A DNA stretch of 64,000 nt from Breviolum minutum Mf 1.05b.01 (Eukaryota > Sar > Dinophyceae > Suessiales > Symbiodiniaceae), in NCBI GenBank assembly GCA_000507305.1, contig DF239054.1, positions 1-64,000 on the forward strand, written 5' to 3'. The notes beneath the pieces were generated by a model. It was not told where the DNA came from and searched no databases. It saw nothing but the letters and a program-made list of their open reading frames with translations. The first letter of the stretch is position 1. Each line of letters opens with the position of its first letter. The position numbers and the translations under genes are program-made. This document shows positions 11,717-22,840 of this stretch, one piece after another.

Positions 11717-14105
11717 GGTTAGTTTCAGGGATTGCGCCTGGTGCCCTTTTCTGAGGCCATCACCAGGCGCTTGATCTTGGCCCAAGCCAACGTGAACAAC
11801 GTTTCTTGGTTGCGCTCCATTTTTGTTCAACGGAACAGAACGGAAGGGTTGCCTAAAAAGATGATCCTCAGTACCTGGTGATTCAAGCCGTGACCTTTTT
11901 GGGATGGTGAAAACGTGACCCTTTCAAGGGGTTAAGTGACCTCCAACTTGGGGATGAAAAGGGCACTTTGAATCATCTGGTACATGATTCAGAGGTTGTT
12001 GCTTTTCAATAAATCGGCAGACACCTCCCAAATTGTGACTATTTTCTTGTGAAGTTGGACTTGGGACCCTGCAACCAAAAAGAAGTGAAGGCAACCCTTG
12101 ATATGGAGGGGTAATGTTGATTCTTAGGGTGGTGGAATCGATTTGAATTTATATATCTATCCATGGTTCATCCAAAATGTCACCTTTTCTTTGTTGTTGA
12201 AGCATACTTGAGTGGCCCCATGACTTTATGAAATTTACGAAAGATGACCATGTAACCAGCCCTTCAATTTAAAACTGACTCATTTTCACGATTCGGTACA
12301 CCACACAGTGAAGAAAGCAAAGATCCCTATTGACCTCATGTTGGGGAGATCAACCACACATGTTGGGCATTGGGCTCTTCTAGAAGTATGTCACATGGAG
12401 AGTGAATCGCTATAGCGTGATTCTCTAGAGCTGTAGGAATCCTGGTGGTGGCATCAGCAAGCATCAGGGTGAGCATCCTAAACTTTCATGATCTTTTTGA
12501 GCTCAGCCGTTCTCCCAAATTTCTCCTTCAGACTTGTATGCTGGTCAAGGTCTAAGGTTTATAAAGACATCAAAAGTAGATTCAGCTAAAGCCTTTCTAT
12601 ATTGGTGAAGAAGCATAGCCGAACATGCAGCTTGCAAAAGATGCGTTTCTGGTCTTAAATACGGATGTTCCATTGCTGTGCTTGCAAGTAAATACTGGGA
12701 TGAACTACAGTTGATGCCTCATAGAACTAGCTGTGATGTATAGAATTTGCCGTACATAGCGGGACAATCAAGCTCAAGTTGGTGCGCAAGATTGCAATGC
12801 CATCAAACAACATTTCCCATGAGTGATGGAAAACAAGTCACCTTGTCCAAGATGGAAATCACCAGAAATTATGAACCGACCTTCCAAAAGAAAAGAAACA
12901 CCTGGTTGATTGGTATGGGGATGAACTTCCACCCGTTTTTTTGTGGTGTGGGGGGATTCTGAAATCATCCTTTCAAGTAGGGAATTCCCACAGCACTACC
13001 CTAGACACCCTCTCAGCGTCTGAGTTCGACTACGAAAACCACTCGTGCCTCAACTATGCTATGCAGTTTAATCAGACCAAGCTCGTGTCATGGCAGAACA
13101 TTTTTCGGTGGCAGGACACAGGATGGACACAAGGAATACCGACCGAAAACACCAAAGGAATCGGACATTCGATGCCAATTGGACTGTTTGGACTAGATTG
13201 ATATTCTTGTACTTTTTTCAAAATAACATTACCACTATACCTATACCTGCACCAAGATGTGCGAATTCTTTGGTGGTAGTATGTTGGAACAGTGGCGCCC
13301 ACCAGAAGTTCATCGGCAGAAGGCAGAAGTTCATCATGGAAATGGCACGACTTTTTTCCTTTCATCATGTTTGTTTGTGATATCACCCTATACCTACTAT
13401 CAACCTTCCCCAAACAATCATTCCACCATTACAAACGAGTGCAAATTTTGCACAAAAAGTTCGGGTTTCGGAAACGATGATGGAGCCATGCTGGCTCCTG
13501 CCACTAGGTTTGGCCTCAGAATTAGATTTTTTGACCCTCAAGTTTTACCCATCCAAGGTGGTGAAAGCTGATTATTTTCAGGTGGTTCTAGTTCATGTAT
13601 ACATATATATATATATATTCCTGGATCTTCCAAGTGTGTAACATTTGTGCCTTTTCACCCAAAAAACATACCAAAAGGCAGAAATTTTACATATTTGGAA
13701 GATCCAGGTATATCCACGCATATCCCTGAGCTTCCACCTTGCGAGGAGGTGTGACTGGACCCCAAAAAGATACCGATTGAACACAGAACCTCAGGAGGTA
13801 TGACTGGAAGACTAGTGTATATCTATCATTTTAGGTAACTTCAAGAATCATATGACCTTAAAAATCCTGACCAATGAAACGAAAGACTTGGACCTCTTGA
13901 CTTTTGCGAAAGAAAAAAAACAGTTTCAGTCCCTGACCGAGATGGAGAATCTACCAGTCCAAAAACCACTAATAAATGGGGGGAAGTTATAACTCCATCT
14001 ATAGGGGTGAAATAACCCCAGCTACCCATTTTTAGGGCCATTTATAACTGGCAAGGGGTCATACCTTGTATGGATTCTGATCGGGCTGCCTAACGGCCCT
14101 AACAG

Positions 14106-14192
14106 GTCGGTTTGCTGAAGAAGGCTGGAGCAATGGACAAGTTGAGCCTAGATGATGAGGAGCTACAAAAATCTGGCAGATGTTCACTCAGG
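14106..14192 (+). CDS. Exon 6: last ankyrin helix and start of linker
   Basis: Begins VGLLKKAGAMDKLSLDDEEL, completing the repeat left open by exon 5 (NGNE|VGLL). The acceptor is CTAACAG|GTC. The preferred GT donor is CAGG|GTAAAA at 14193; a GC donor at 14176 is an alternative. Confidence 0.65.
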
Positions 14193-14570
14193 GTAAAAAT
14201 ACCCTCCAGGGAACTAACATATCCCCATTAGAGGTTGCTCGGAAGATGCTTTTCCTTTTCCATCAGTGGGATATGTGATCGTTCCCAGGAGAATCACATT
14301 TTTAAAGGACATCTCATCATTTTTCAATAGGAAATACATGTCCACAAAAGTCATTTAAGTCTCATCATCCAACTTTGATTTCGACATCATGAAATTCTGA
14401 TTTTCCGATATTTTCACGGGGTCCACCATAAGGACCTTGTTACATGGGAAAATCAACCATAAAAAATGACAGGTAGCAAGTCCCTTGGTGATACAGGGTT
14501 TCTCCAATTTTTAGGGTTGTTTCAGGTGATTATGGCAAACCCTGTTTCAGTATGTTTCTTTGAAGCATAG

Positions 14571-14646
14571 GAGGAAGAGGAGGAGGATGGCACAGCCTCA
14601 GCTTCTCCCTCCGCATCTCCAAGTGGGTCAAGCCCAAGGGGGAGGG
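14571..14646 (+). CDS. Exon 7: acidic Ser/Pro linker
   Basis: Encodes EEEEEDGTASASPSASPSG and then SSPRGR, a low-complexity linker. The acceptor is GCATAG|GAG. A GT donor at 14647 leaves phase 1, which fits the incoming phase of exon 8 and creates a Gly codon at the junction. Confidence 0.5.
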
Positions 14647-15896
14647 GTCAAGATATACGTGGCCGTTGGAGGGAATGGCTTTGAATAACGTGACTCCAAA
14701 CAGAGGTAGCACTTTTCCCCCGAATACACCACAAAACGGTCCGCAAGAACGAATGACGACAAAATGACGACAAAATGAATAATTCGTAGTTTTTTTTCTC
14801 GGGTCTCTCGGTGGTGATTTCTTCATTCTCATTTTAACCAGAAATCCTGGTGGGTTTTAATCACTTGATCCCTTACTGAGCCACAGAATGTCATTGGTTT
14901 TGAGGTTGAAGGATTGATTATTGTTTTCATACTTAGAGGTTCAGGATACTTAGTAACTGGTTATATGCAGGTTTATAACCCTAGTTAGGGGACATATAAC
15001 CCACTTATAGAGGTTACAACCCTGGTTACTATCCACTGACTAAGTATCCTGAACCTCTAAGTAGGTCTACTAATCAAACAAACCAAGTGGTTGAAGATTC
15101 TTTTGAATCTGGAGAATTGCGTAGAGCCAGATGTTTTCAAACCTTGAAGCAAAGTTGATGATGGAAGCCATTCTGGTGGGTTAAGCATATCCTATGAATC
15201 TTTTTTGAAAGTATTTCTTGGGTATGCACAAGTATAGTAGTAAACCACCAGCACGTTAAATTTATATCGAATTTCCGAGTTGTGGAAAAAGGTTGGCTTG
15301 GCAGCGCAAACAGCCTCCGAAGGAAAGCAATATATACCTGATACTGTAGATGGTATATCCTGTAAAAATGTGGTGATTATATGCTAGCAAGCGCACCTTT
15401 TACTATGAGAGCCAGCAAAATCCCATTGGAAATCATGGTCTAGGTCCCGCCTAAACCCTGGTTCACTGTGAGAGAATGTATAAACATAACTCTTTTTAAT
15501 AGGGGCCCTTTATTAGCCGAACCATGATCCGTCGGCAAAACGGGCGGTCGGTTTGGCAGGATCCGACTCATATACCACAAACCAACACGAAAAGCTGGCT
15601 GGAATGGCTGGACCATGCATGAAGAATGTATTTCTTATTGAACATGGGTTTATTCCATTGCTTTGTTAGTTTACCAAAGGGTATATAGATGATTCTTTCA
15701 TATCACTTTGACTTTTCAATTTGATTTTTTGTTCAATTTGATTTTTTGCGGATCCTACTCTGGTAAGTCACCAAACCACCATTTGGGAGAATATTTTTGG
15801 AACTTTTCCCAAAGCCTTTTCACTAAAAATTCAAGACAACGGGAACTATCCATTGCCATGTTAGTTCACCAGAAGGTAATGGATACTTTTGACTAG

Positions 15897-16003
15897 TACT
15901 GTTGATGGAAGAACTCCTGCACCACCTGGGATGTACAAAACCCTGTAAATCATGGGATAAACTACCAACCTGAACTGGTGCAGGATTTCTTCCAATAACA
16001 GTA
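15897..16003. repeat. Hairpin element, family B
   Basis: TACTGTTGATGGAAGAACTC.. to ..GGATTTCTTCCAATAACAGTA, with CTGCACCACCTGGGATG inside the left arm. Confidence 0.85.
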
Positions 16004-16510
16004 CCTCCAGATCGCTCGCTAATGAGGTCGCTTGCAACTGCCTCGTGGTTTACCTGACTCGGAAACTGCTTCATGTGCCTGAACCCGGAACGTGGGAAAG
16101 GCGGACACTGAAACCTTCAATGGAAGATATCGATATTTTTTGGTAGGAAGATGTTTGCCACTAAAAAACAACAGAGATTTCGGAGTTCAAAGAAAAATGT
16201 GGAAGATGATATGATGATTTGTCTCTTAAGCAAAATTGATGTTGATACTATGGGTTGATGTTTTGTTGGTGTGTTGTTGAAGTTTTATGATAGTTCAACA
16301 TGGGTTTGCACTCATCAGTCAGATCTCAATTGTAGCTGAAAAATAGCCGATTGTTTGATGTAAGGGATGAACTTCTAGCCTATATCTTGGATTTGTTTCA
16401 GGTTATTTCTTACTTTCTACCATAGTAAATCACCATCAAAACCACCATTTTGGGGAATCGGTTCTTTTTTTCCAACCACCCAACAAGCAAATCTAAACAT
16501 ACATATATAT

Positions 16511-16622
16511 ATATATATACCTAGAACCCTAATGACCTCGATTTTGAAGGGACCCAACCCCCCAAAACAAGGCCTAAACTCCAATCAAAACAAGGGTCAT
16601 TTGGGTTCTAGGTATATATATA
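16511..16622. repeat. TIR element, family E
   Basis: TATATATATATACCTAGAAC.. to ..GTTCTAGGTATATATATATA. TA-microsatellite tips extend both arms. Confidence 0.85.
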
Positions 16623-16675
16623 TATATACATGATACAATGTGATTCACATTGCCCTGCGAATTCGACCTTCCAAG

Positions 16676-16750
16676 GTGCAGAAAGCTTGTCCACTGAAGC
16701 ACCTGAAGCATCACCTCTCTCAACGGCAGGAGCTACCTGTTCAAGGGACC
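16676..16750 (+). CDS. Exon 8: Ser/Ala/Pro linker
   Basis: Open segment AESLSTEAPEASPLSTAGA after acceptor TTCCAAG|GTG. The donor is unclear because an intronic repeat copy begins at about 16750. Composition continues the linker of exon 7. The boundary is approximate. Confidence 0.4.
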
Positions 16751-16852
16751 TAGGTTGGTTGGTGGTTTCAAATATTTTTTATTCTCACTCCTGCTTGGGG
16801 AAGATTCCCATTTTGACGAATATTTTTCAAATGGGTTGAAACCACCAACTAG
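16750..16852. repeat. TIR element, family A
   Basis: GTTGGTTGGTGGTTTCAAAT.. to ..TTGAAACCACCAACTAG. It directly follows candidate exon 8. Confidence 0.8.
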
Positions 16853-18979
16853 CTAGGTTGGTTGGTTTGATATAGGGGATGAAATCGAACACCCAGTTAT
16901 GTGGGGAGGACATTTCATATGACATTTCAGGATCCCCCGGATTTTTGTCAAACGTCGTATAGTGGAAGGTAAGGCCGGGTATTTTTTGTGGCTCAGGTCA
17001 GTTCAAGCATGGAATTTTTACATCATGCTACTGACCTCATGCCGGTTCATGGTGAGTTGAATAGGACAATTCCCCTCAGGTGTAAGAATTCTTGTGGGTG
17101 GAAGTTACTTGGAGGAGTCCCAAGGCTCAACAAGAGTCCAAATACATAACACTGGCCTTATCCTTCCCTGTATTTTTTGTCGGACAATTACCGGTCATTT
17201 TGGACCTTGGATTTTTTTTCGTACGTTTCACCATTTGACCCCTTCACAACATATATCTCCGGAGACACGTTGAGCTTCTACAAACTGCAAACCCATGAAG
17301 CTTTTGGACTGTGCAAAGTGTCAAGTATGTCAAGTGAGCAGTCTTAAAACATGATATGTTGGCATTCTGTAGATCTATCTAGACGATCATAGTGCTTGGT
17401 TCAGTTTGTGAGGACTCGACCCTGCAAATAGCCATGCTTTTTAGATTCTGACAATATATGAATAGCCATCCTATGGGATTGGTTGACCCTTATAGATTGG
17501 TTGACGTGGATATTTTAAAGTGTGGATCCACCAACTAATGGTAAATTTTTGGTTTGGTTTACCCTCCCGAAGTTTAGCATAGCCCCTGAAAAGTTACCTT
17601 CCCAATAGGAAAGTAGTCTTCCAACCACCATTTTTCAGGGGATATGTTAAACTTCGGGTGTGTAGCTTTTTGGCATTTTTTTAAAGGGTTACCCCATTCA
17701 TGACAATCCCTTTCATGAGTGGATCTCAAATATCCAAATCACCAGGCCTTAAATTACCAATTTAACATTAGTCTGGTCAAATTATAGCGAACTCACACGA
17801 CCTCACCCCAAATGGTGGTTTAGTAAGGGAAATCCCATTATTTCAGGGAAATCTGGGTTGGTGAAATATAATAATTTGACCAGATTAGTTGATTGTTGAT
17901 TGTAAAGAAGGGGTACTTCCAAAAGAACCTTTCGAACTTCAGGTAGTTTAGGGAGTTTTCCCTTTACCAAACACACCCCAAAAAACCCAAAAAAATTGGA
18001 ATCAACCAACCTTTCTTGCGATCAGCCAGGAGAATCTCCCGAGGCGGGGCATGCTTTTGTTTTTTTTGTGACGATGGAACTGGTGATGATGACACATACC
18101 TCCCCTCCACCCCGAAAATTAAGGAATGTCCCCCCTAGACTCTTAGACAGGGACCATTTTCAAAGGGAGGATAAAGATTCCAAGCATCTTTTTTTTCAGG
18201 GGCTAGGTTAGTTTTCGGGGGAGTAATGGAACCAACCATGCAGGGTTTTAAGCGTCACCCGAACTAGAGCTCAAAATGATGTCTTTTTTCTTCACCTTTT
18301 TTTAGCGATGTTTGAGGGGAACATGTTTTGGCAGATCTTGCTTAAAGGCACAGACATGGTCCAGTGGAGAATGACAACGTCGAAGCATGTTGTCTTCCAA
18401 GGGCCCTTACCTCACGATAGTTCATGTGCTATGATGTGATGCCTATATCTGGTCTATGTTCGCCCCACCGAAAGGGGGAGGGGTCAGCGAAGAACGAAAT
18501 GATGTTCCTAAACGGAAGGTAATAGTTTCAAGGGTGATCGCAACTTGTTAATATCTATAAGCCACTTATAAATTACATATATAGATATACCTTCACTCTT
18601 ACAACTCATTTATTTCGGACCTCAGATATTCAATTCAAGAAGGGATCCCGATTCGGATCTCGATTTTCGAAGTAACTCTCTTCAATGGCCTTGTTGAGTC
18701 GATGGTGTTGTTTTTGGATATCATTTTTTTCCGCTTTCCACCTGGAAGCCGGTAAGAAAGATCCCCTGAAAAATGGGTGGTTAGAAGACTACGTCTTTTT
18801 TTTTGGAAGGGCCTGTTTTTTAGGGGCGATGTCAGTTAGTTTCAGGGAGGGTAGAGTCAAAAAAAAAACAACGACACCCTGTGATGTGATTTTTTTTGGT
18901 GGATTTTTTTGATGAACTCCAAGGAGCTAAGTCCCAGGTCAACAAACTGTAGGTGAGCAATGAAAAAAGGGTCCAAACG
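16853..18979. other. Intron sequence without recognisable gene
   Basis: AT-rich intronic DNA with partial inverted repeats (17566-17665, 17805-17890) and short open frames that lack domains or convincing splice pairs. A tiny GESPE-like exon near 18030 is possible but not supported. Confidence 0.4.
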
Positions 18980-19031
18980 GTTGTTTAAGGGGATTATACT
19001 ACCCAGTTACGTGGGAAGTGGGAATTATAAT
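18980..19031. repeat. Family G repeat, left part (split by copia)
   Basis: TTGTTTAAGGGGATTATACT..GGGAATTATAAT. Removing 19032-26207 and one ATAAT joins this smoothly to AAACTATTATACGGATCCCT at 26213, as in intact copies (30551-30664, 31807-31920, 37892-38003). Confidence 0.8.
19027..19031. repeat. Target site duplication, left
   Basis: ATAAT directly before the left LTR, matching 26208-26212. Confidence 0.85.
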
Positions 19032-19221
19032 TGAAAACGTCAAAGCCAAGTTGCACTTCTCGATTTGTGCAATGGCACCTTTTTCGCTCTTTGAACAAAA
19101 GCAGCTCCGGACGATCCAAAGTTTGAAGACTTACCTGAAAGAGTCATGCAAGTAACGACCTCTTGTCAAATTACCTGCCACATGAAAACTGCTTGAAATC
19201 TTAAGGAGGAGAGGATTTGCA
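19032..19221 (-). repeat. 3' LTR of copia element
   Basis: 190 bp, from TGAAAACGTC to GGATTTGCA on the plus strand. By eye it is identical over its full length to 26018-26207. It abuts the N run. Confidence 0.95.
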
Positions 19222-19426
19222 NNNNNNNNNNNNNNNNNNNNNNNNNNNNNNNNNNNNNNNNNNNNNNNNNNNNNNNNNNNNNNNNNNNNNNNNNNNNNNN
19301 NNNNNNNNNNNNNNNNNNNNNNNNNNNNNNNNNNNNNNNNNNNNNNNNNNNNNNNNNNNNNNNNNNNNNNNNNNNNNNNNNNNNNNNNNNNNNNNNNNNN
19401 NNNNNNNNNNNNNNNNNNNNNNNNNN
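19222..19426. other. Assembly gap (205 N)
   Basis: Run of N between the 3' LTR and the end of the RNase H reading frame. It hides the pol stop codon and the polypurine tract. Confidence 1.
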
Positions 19427-21800
19427 TCTCATCTCCTGGTCTGGTTGGGGGACTTGACATTCCAAGGATGTTCTTCAGCTGCTTCAATTTGACTGATGAC
19501 AGAGCCTTTGTGCCCAAGTCCGCAATCATGTTGGTGCCAGGAACGTGGCATGCAACCCAATCTCCTGATAGGATGAGTTGGCGAACATAGGCTGAGCGAA
19601 ATCTCAGGTGACGAGTGCGCCAATTCCCACCCTCATTCTCCAAGATGCCAAGTGCTGCACGACTGTCGCACCATCCCACCCTCCGGATCTTAGATGTCAG
19701 CTCCTGGAGGACTACATAGATTGATTCTCCAGCAGTGATCGTGTTGACAAACTCAACCAGCTCACATTCTGCAGTTGATAAAGTGGTCAACTGCTGCTTT
19801 CCACTTCTCCAGAAAACTGCTGATCCATTGAGGAGGATCACCAAACATCCATGTGAAGGTCCTCCATCTGGTGAAAAGGAGGCATCGCTGAAAGCTTCCA
19901 AAGTGAACATCGATGACGTGTCCTGAGGGGTAAACCGAAGACCACCGTCCACATCAGATTTCAGATATCCACGGCACTGAGAAGCCACCATTGACACCTT
20001 TCCTGGTGCCTTTGTGATGTTTGCACCCATACAAGCTACTGCAAACATGATATCTGGTCTGCTTCGTGTGACAAGCCAGAGAAGCTCGCCAACATGTTGT
20101 TGGGCTTGTTTTACCCTCTCAGGGGTGATTGTCTCTTGAGGATCAGGCTCCATCATGGCCTGTTCACGAGATATTGGGATCAACCTCGAGGGGTCGTCAA
20201 ACTTCTCCAACAAGTCCCGGATGTAGGAATCTTGATTGACATACCACACCTCCTTTTTGATCTCATCATCGAAGACCTTTGAGATGTTCATGCCAAGAAA
20301 TTTGATTGCCTTTTCTCCAACCAAATCAGGGGGACTGGTCTTCCAAGTCTCCATTACTTTTGATAGCACCTTCTCTCTTACTGCCTCTTCAGCGACGATG
20401 AAGATGTCATCCACGTAGGTGAGAAGCAGTCCTCTCAGTTTCACTTCATCAGTCCACTCCGACCGATGCTTTTCCTCTATTTTCCAAAGGTTGGGTTCAG
20501 ATTGAAGTGGAACAAGGTGCAGCGTCACATCATCAACCTCGATCACAAAGTCGGCCAAGTGCTTGTCTCTGCAAAGGCCCCAAAGTCGTGGGCTTCTGCG
20601 GAACCCATAGATGGCCTTCTGTGGAAGAAAGAACTTGTCCTTGCTCATGAATTCTCCAGGTTCTGTTGAGAATTCTGCGTTCAAAAAGGCTGTCTTGATA
20701 TCAACAGTGGAGCCACTCCACTGAAATTGAGCAGCAAAAACCACCATGATCCTGAGAGCCGTGATGTCGGCCCCACCTGAGTAGTTCTGCTCATGATCAG
20801 ATGGTGCCTCATAGTTTCCGCATACCACCCAGCGAACCTTTCGACGATGTCCCTTCTCAGCTGGCTTCTTGGTGAAGACGAGTTTGGATGGGATGAACTC
20901 CACCTTTTGACCAGAGTTGTGAGCTTTCCTCACTAGCTCCTCAACCTGGCCCTTGTCCAACTCTTTGAATGCTTCCTTCTCACGAAGCAAAGAATTCACC
21001 TCCTCCTCAGCTGCCCCAATCCAAGATGCCCAATCTCTTCTCACTTCATCCTGGCCGATGATCTTGGTCTGGAGGATCTCTTCTTCAGGTCCTTCGAGAA
21101 CAGAAGCCTTCTTGAGCTTCTCCAAAACGGGAACCTCGATTCCTACCAGATCAACGTCATCACTCGGCAATTGAATCATCTCTTCTTCAAGAACTTGAGC
21201 GCATCGAAGCTGATGCTGCCTATCATCATCCAAGCTGTCCTCCAAGGGATTTGCTTCACAACTTCTTACTGAAGTCTTTCCCCTGATTCTTCTTCGGACT
21301 GCCTGTTGATCTTCCACCTCCGGCTCCACAGCCTGCCATTGAACTTCATGTTCAGGTCGAACAATGGGCATCATGACATACCTAGTGATCTGTGGCTTGT
21401 CATTTTCATCCAACACCCAGTGCCCGTGGCTGTCCCATGCTGGAAACAAATACTTCACTGTCTCCACCATTGGTCCAAGAGACTTGGTTTTCCAGTACCT
21501 TTTACGACATTGGACTGGAGCTAAAAACTGGGGGAAATCAATTGGTTTGGCAAGTCGTTGATATGCCAAAATCTCATTCACATAGCGAGTTGCAAAGGCC
21601 CAGTGATTTGTGTTGGTCTCTGCTGCATGCAACACACGACGGACCTGTTGCTTGATGCTCTGAACAGCTCTTTCTGCTCGACCATTTCCCTGAGGATCAG
21701 CCCCAGGAGTTTGGGTCACCAAAATTGACCTTGAAGTCATCCACCTTTTGAAGTGGCCAAGAAATTCACGACCTCGATCACAGTGAACACGGTGAATGGG
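19427..21800 (-). CDS. Copia integrase C-terminus, reverse transcriptase and RNase H
   Basis: Starts in the integrase core with HCDRGREF (second Asp) and GADPQGNGRAERAVQ (Glu). After an acidic linker comes RT, with VDIKTAFLNAE, KAIYGFRRSPRLW and the catalytic LLLTYVDDIFIV (about 20.4 kb). RNase H follows, with AFSDASFSPDGG, LSTAECE, GWCDSRAALG and HVPGTNMIADLGTKAL. The first ATG in this frame is at 21740. Coding runs into the N gap, so the stop is unseen. The stretch between VDIKTAFLNAE and KAIYGF is shorter than I expect for the family, which suggests a small deletion. Confidence 0.9.
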
Positions 21801-22425
21801 GTATCCATTACCCTCAACCGAAGAATCATCTCAATGGTGGTTTGAAGCACAACTGGTGCACTCTTCGATGGCATTGGAATCGCCATCCGAAACACTTGAA
21901 CTTGAAAGTCTCCAAGCTCTTCCTCTGGACCTCCTTGTTCGGGAACTGCTTCCTCTTCTACAACGTCCCGGGTCGCCTCCTCCGCGTTGCCCGGTGCGTC
22001 GTGAGAGGAAGACTGTCCCAAACCTTCTTCTTCTTGATTTTCATCTCCTTCAAGGATAACGTCCAAAGAAGGAGCATCTTCAGGTAGAGGTCCTTCAGGA
22101 AGAGATTCTTTCAAAGGTACTTCACGATGAACCAGCCAAGTCAGAGCTCCAACCAGAAGAAACTTCGCCTCACTTCCATCCACATCAGCTGAAGGTTCTA
22201 GAGGCCCAGCGGTGTCTACACTTAAGACTCCAGAGATCGCATTTTTGACCTTACGATGAGGTCTTTGAAGTTGAAGAGTCTCTTGACAGACCCGACAGTC
22301 CCTCCTGTAAGGGATGTGGCCATTTTTCAGATGGTCAGCCCATGAGAGCTGAGCCATACGAGGTTCTTGTCGAAGTCCATGTTGCATCAAAGAAGTTGCA
22401 ATTGCATCCATCATTCCAGGTGCCC
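21737..22425 (-). CDS. Copia integrase, N-terminal part
   Basis: Contains the zinc-binding HHCC motif HLKNGHIPYRRDCRVC and the first catalytic Asp in GVLSVDTAGPL, followed by a Glu/Pro-rich insertion. The frame is readable a little upstream of the ATG at 22414 as RWAPG, joining the preceding frame after a small indel. The second Asp and the Glu are in another frame (see 19427-21800), so integrase is split by a shift at about 21.8 kb. Confidence 0.8.
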
Positions 22426-22840
22426 ACCGAGCTTAGAGTCATGTATCCTCCCCTTGGGTGGTGCCTTCCGTTTCACCTGGAAGGGGTCAATCGACACAGG
22501 AAGACTTCCTCCAACGGTTGTCATCTTGTTGCACTCGCCTCCAAGGTGAAATTGGTCGAAGGTCAATTCAGTGAAGTTGAATTCATCCTTGATTGCTTTC
22601 CATTGAGAAGTTCTCCACCAAGATACCACTTCTTCGTTCTTGTGGTAGGGGTCGGCAGGCTGCTCAAGAAGGAACCAAGGGTGATGAGTTGCACCTTTTG
22701 CTTTCTTCACATAACTTGAAACCAAGAAGAGCACCACCATTCGCATCATCATGGTGTCGTCCTCAAGAACCATAGTCTTCTCACTCTGTGAGAGGTCACA
22801 CCTTCCGAATTCACCACCTCCCCAACATCTCACTGGCCTT
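22411..22840 (-). CDS. Copia methyltransferase-like domain, second part (frameshifted)
   Basis: This continues the previous reading frame after a 1-nt shift. The segment ARPVRCWGGGEFG follows the sense of ..EWPQAP in the upstream frame. Downstream is FLLEQPADP, equivalent in position to motif VI (ENV) of cytosine-5 methyltransferases, with EQP instead. It ends at a TGA that overlaps the ATG of the next frame (ATGA). The open frame extends upstream to 22971, but that part overlaps the earlier frame and is probably not coding. I read this as one domain broken by an indel. Confidence 0.7.
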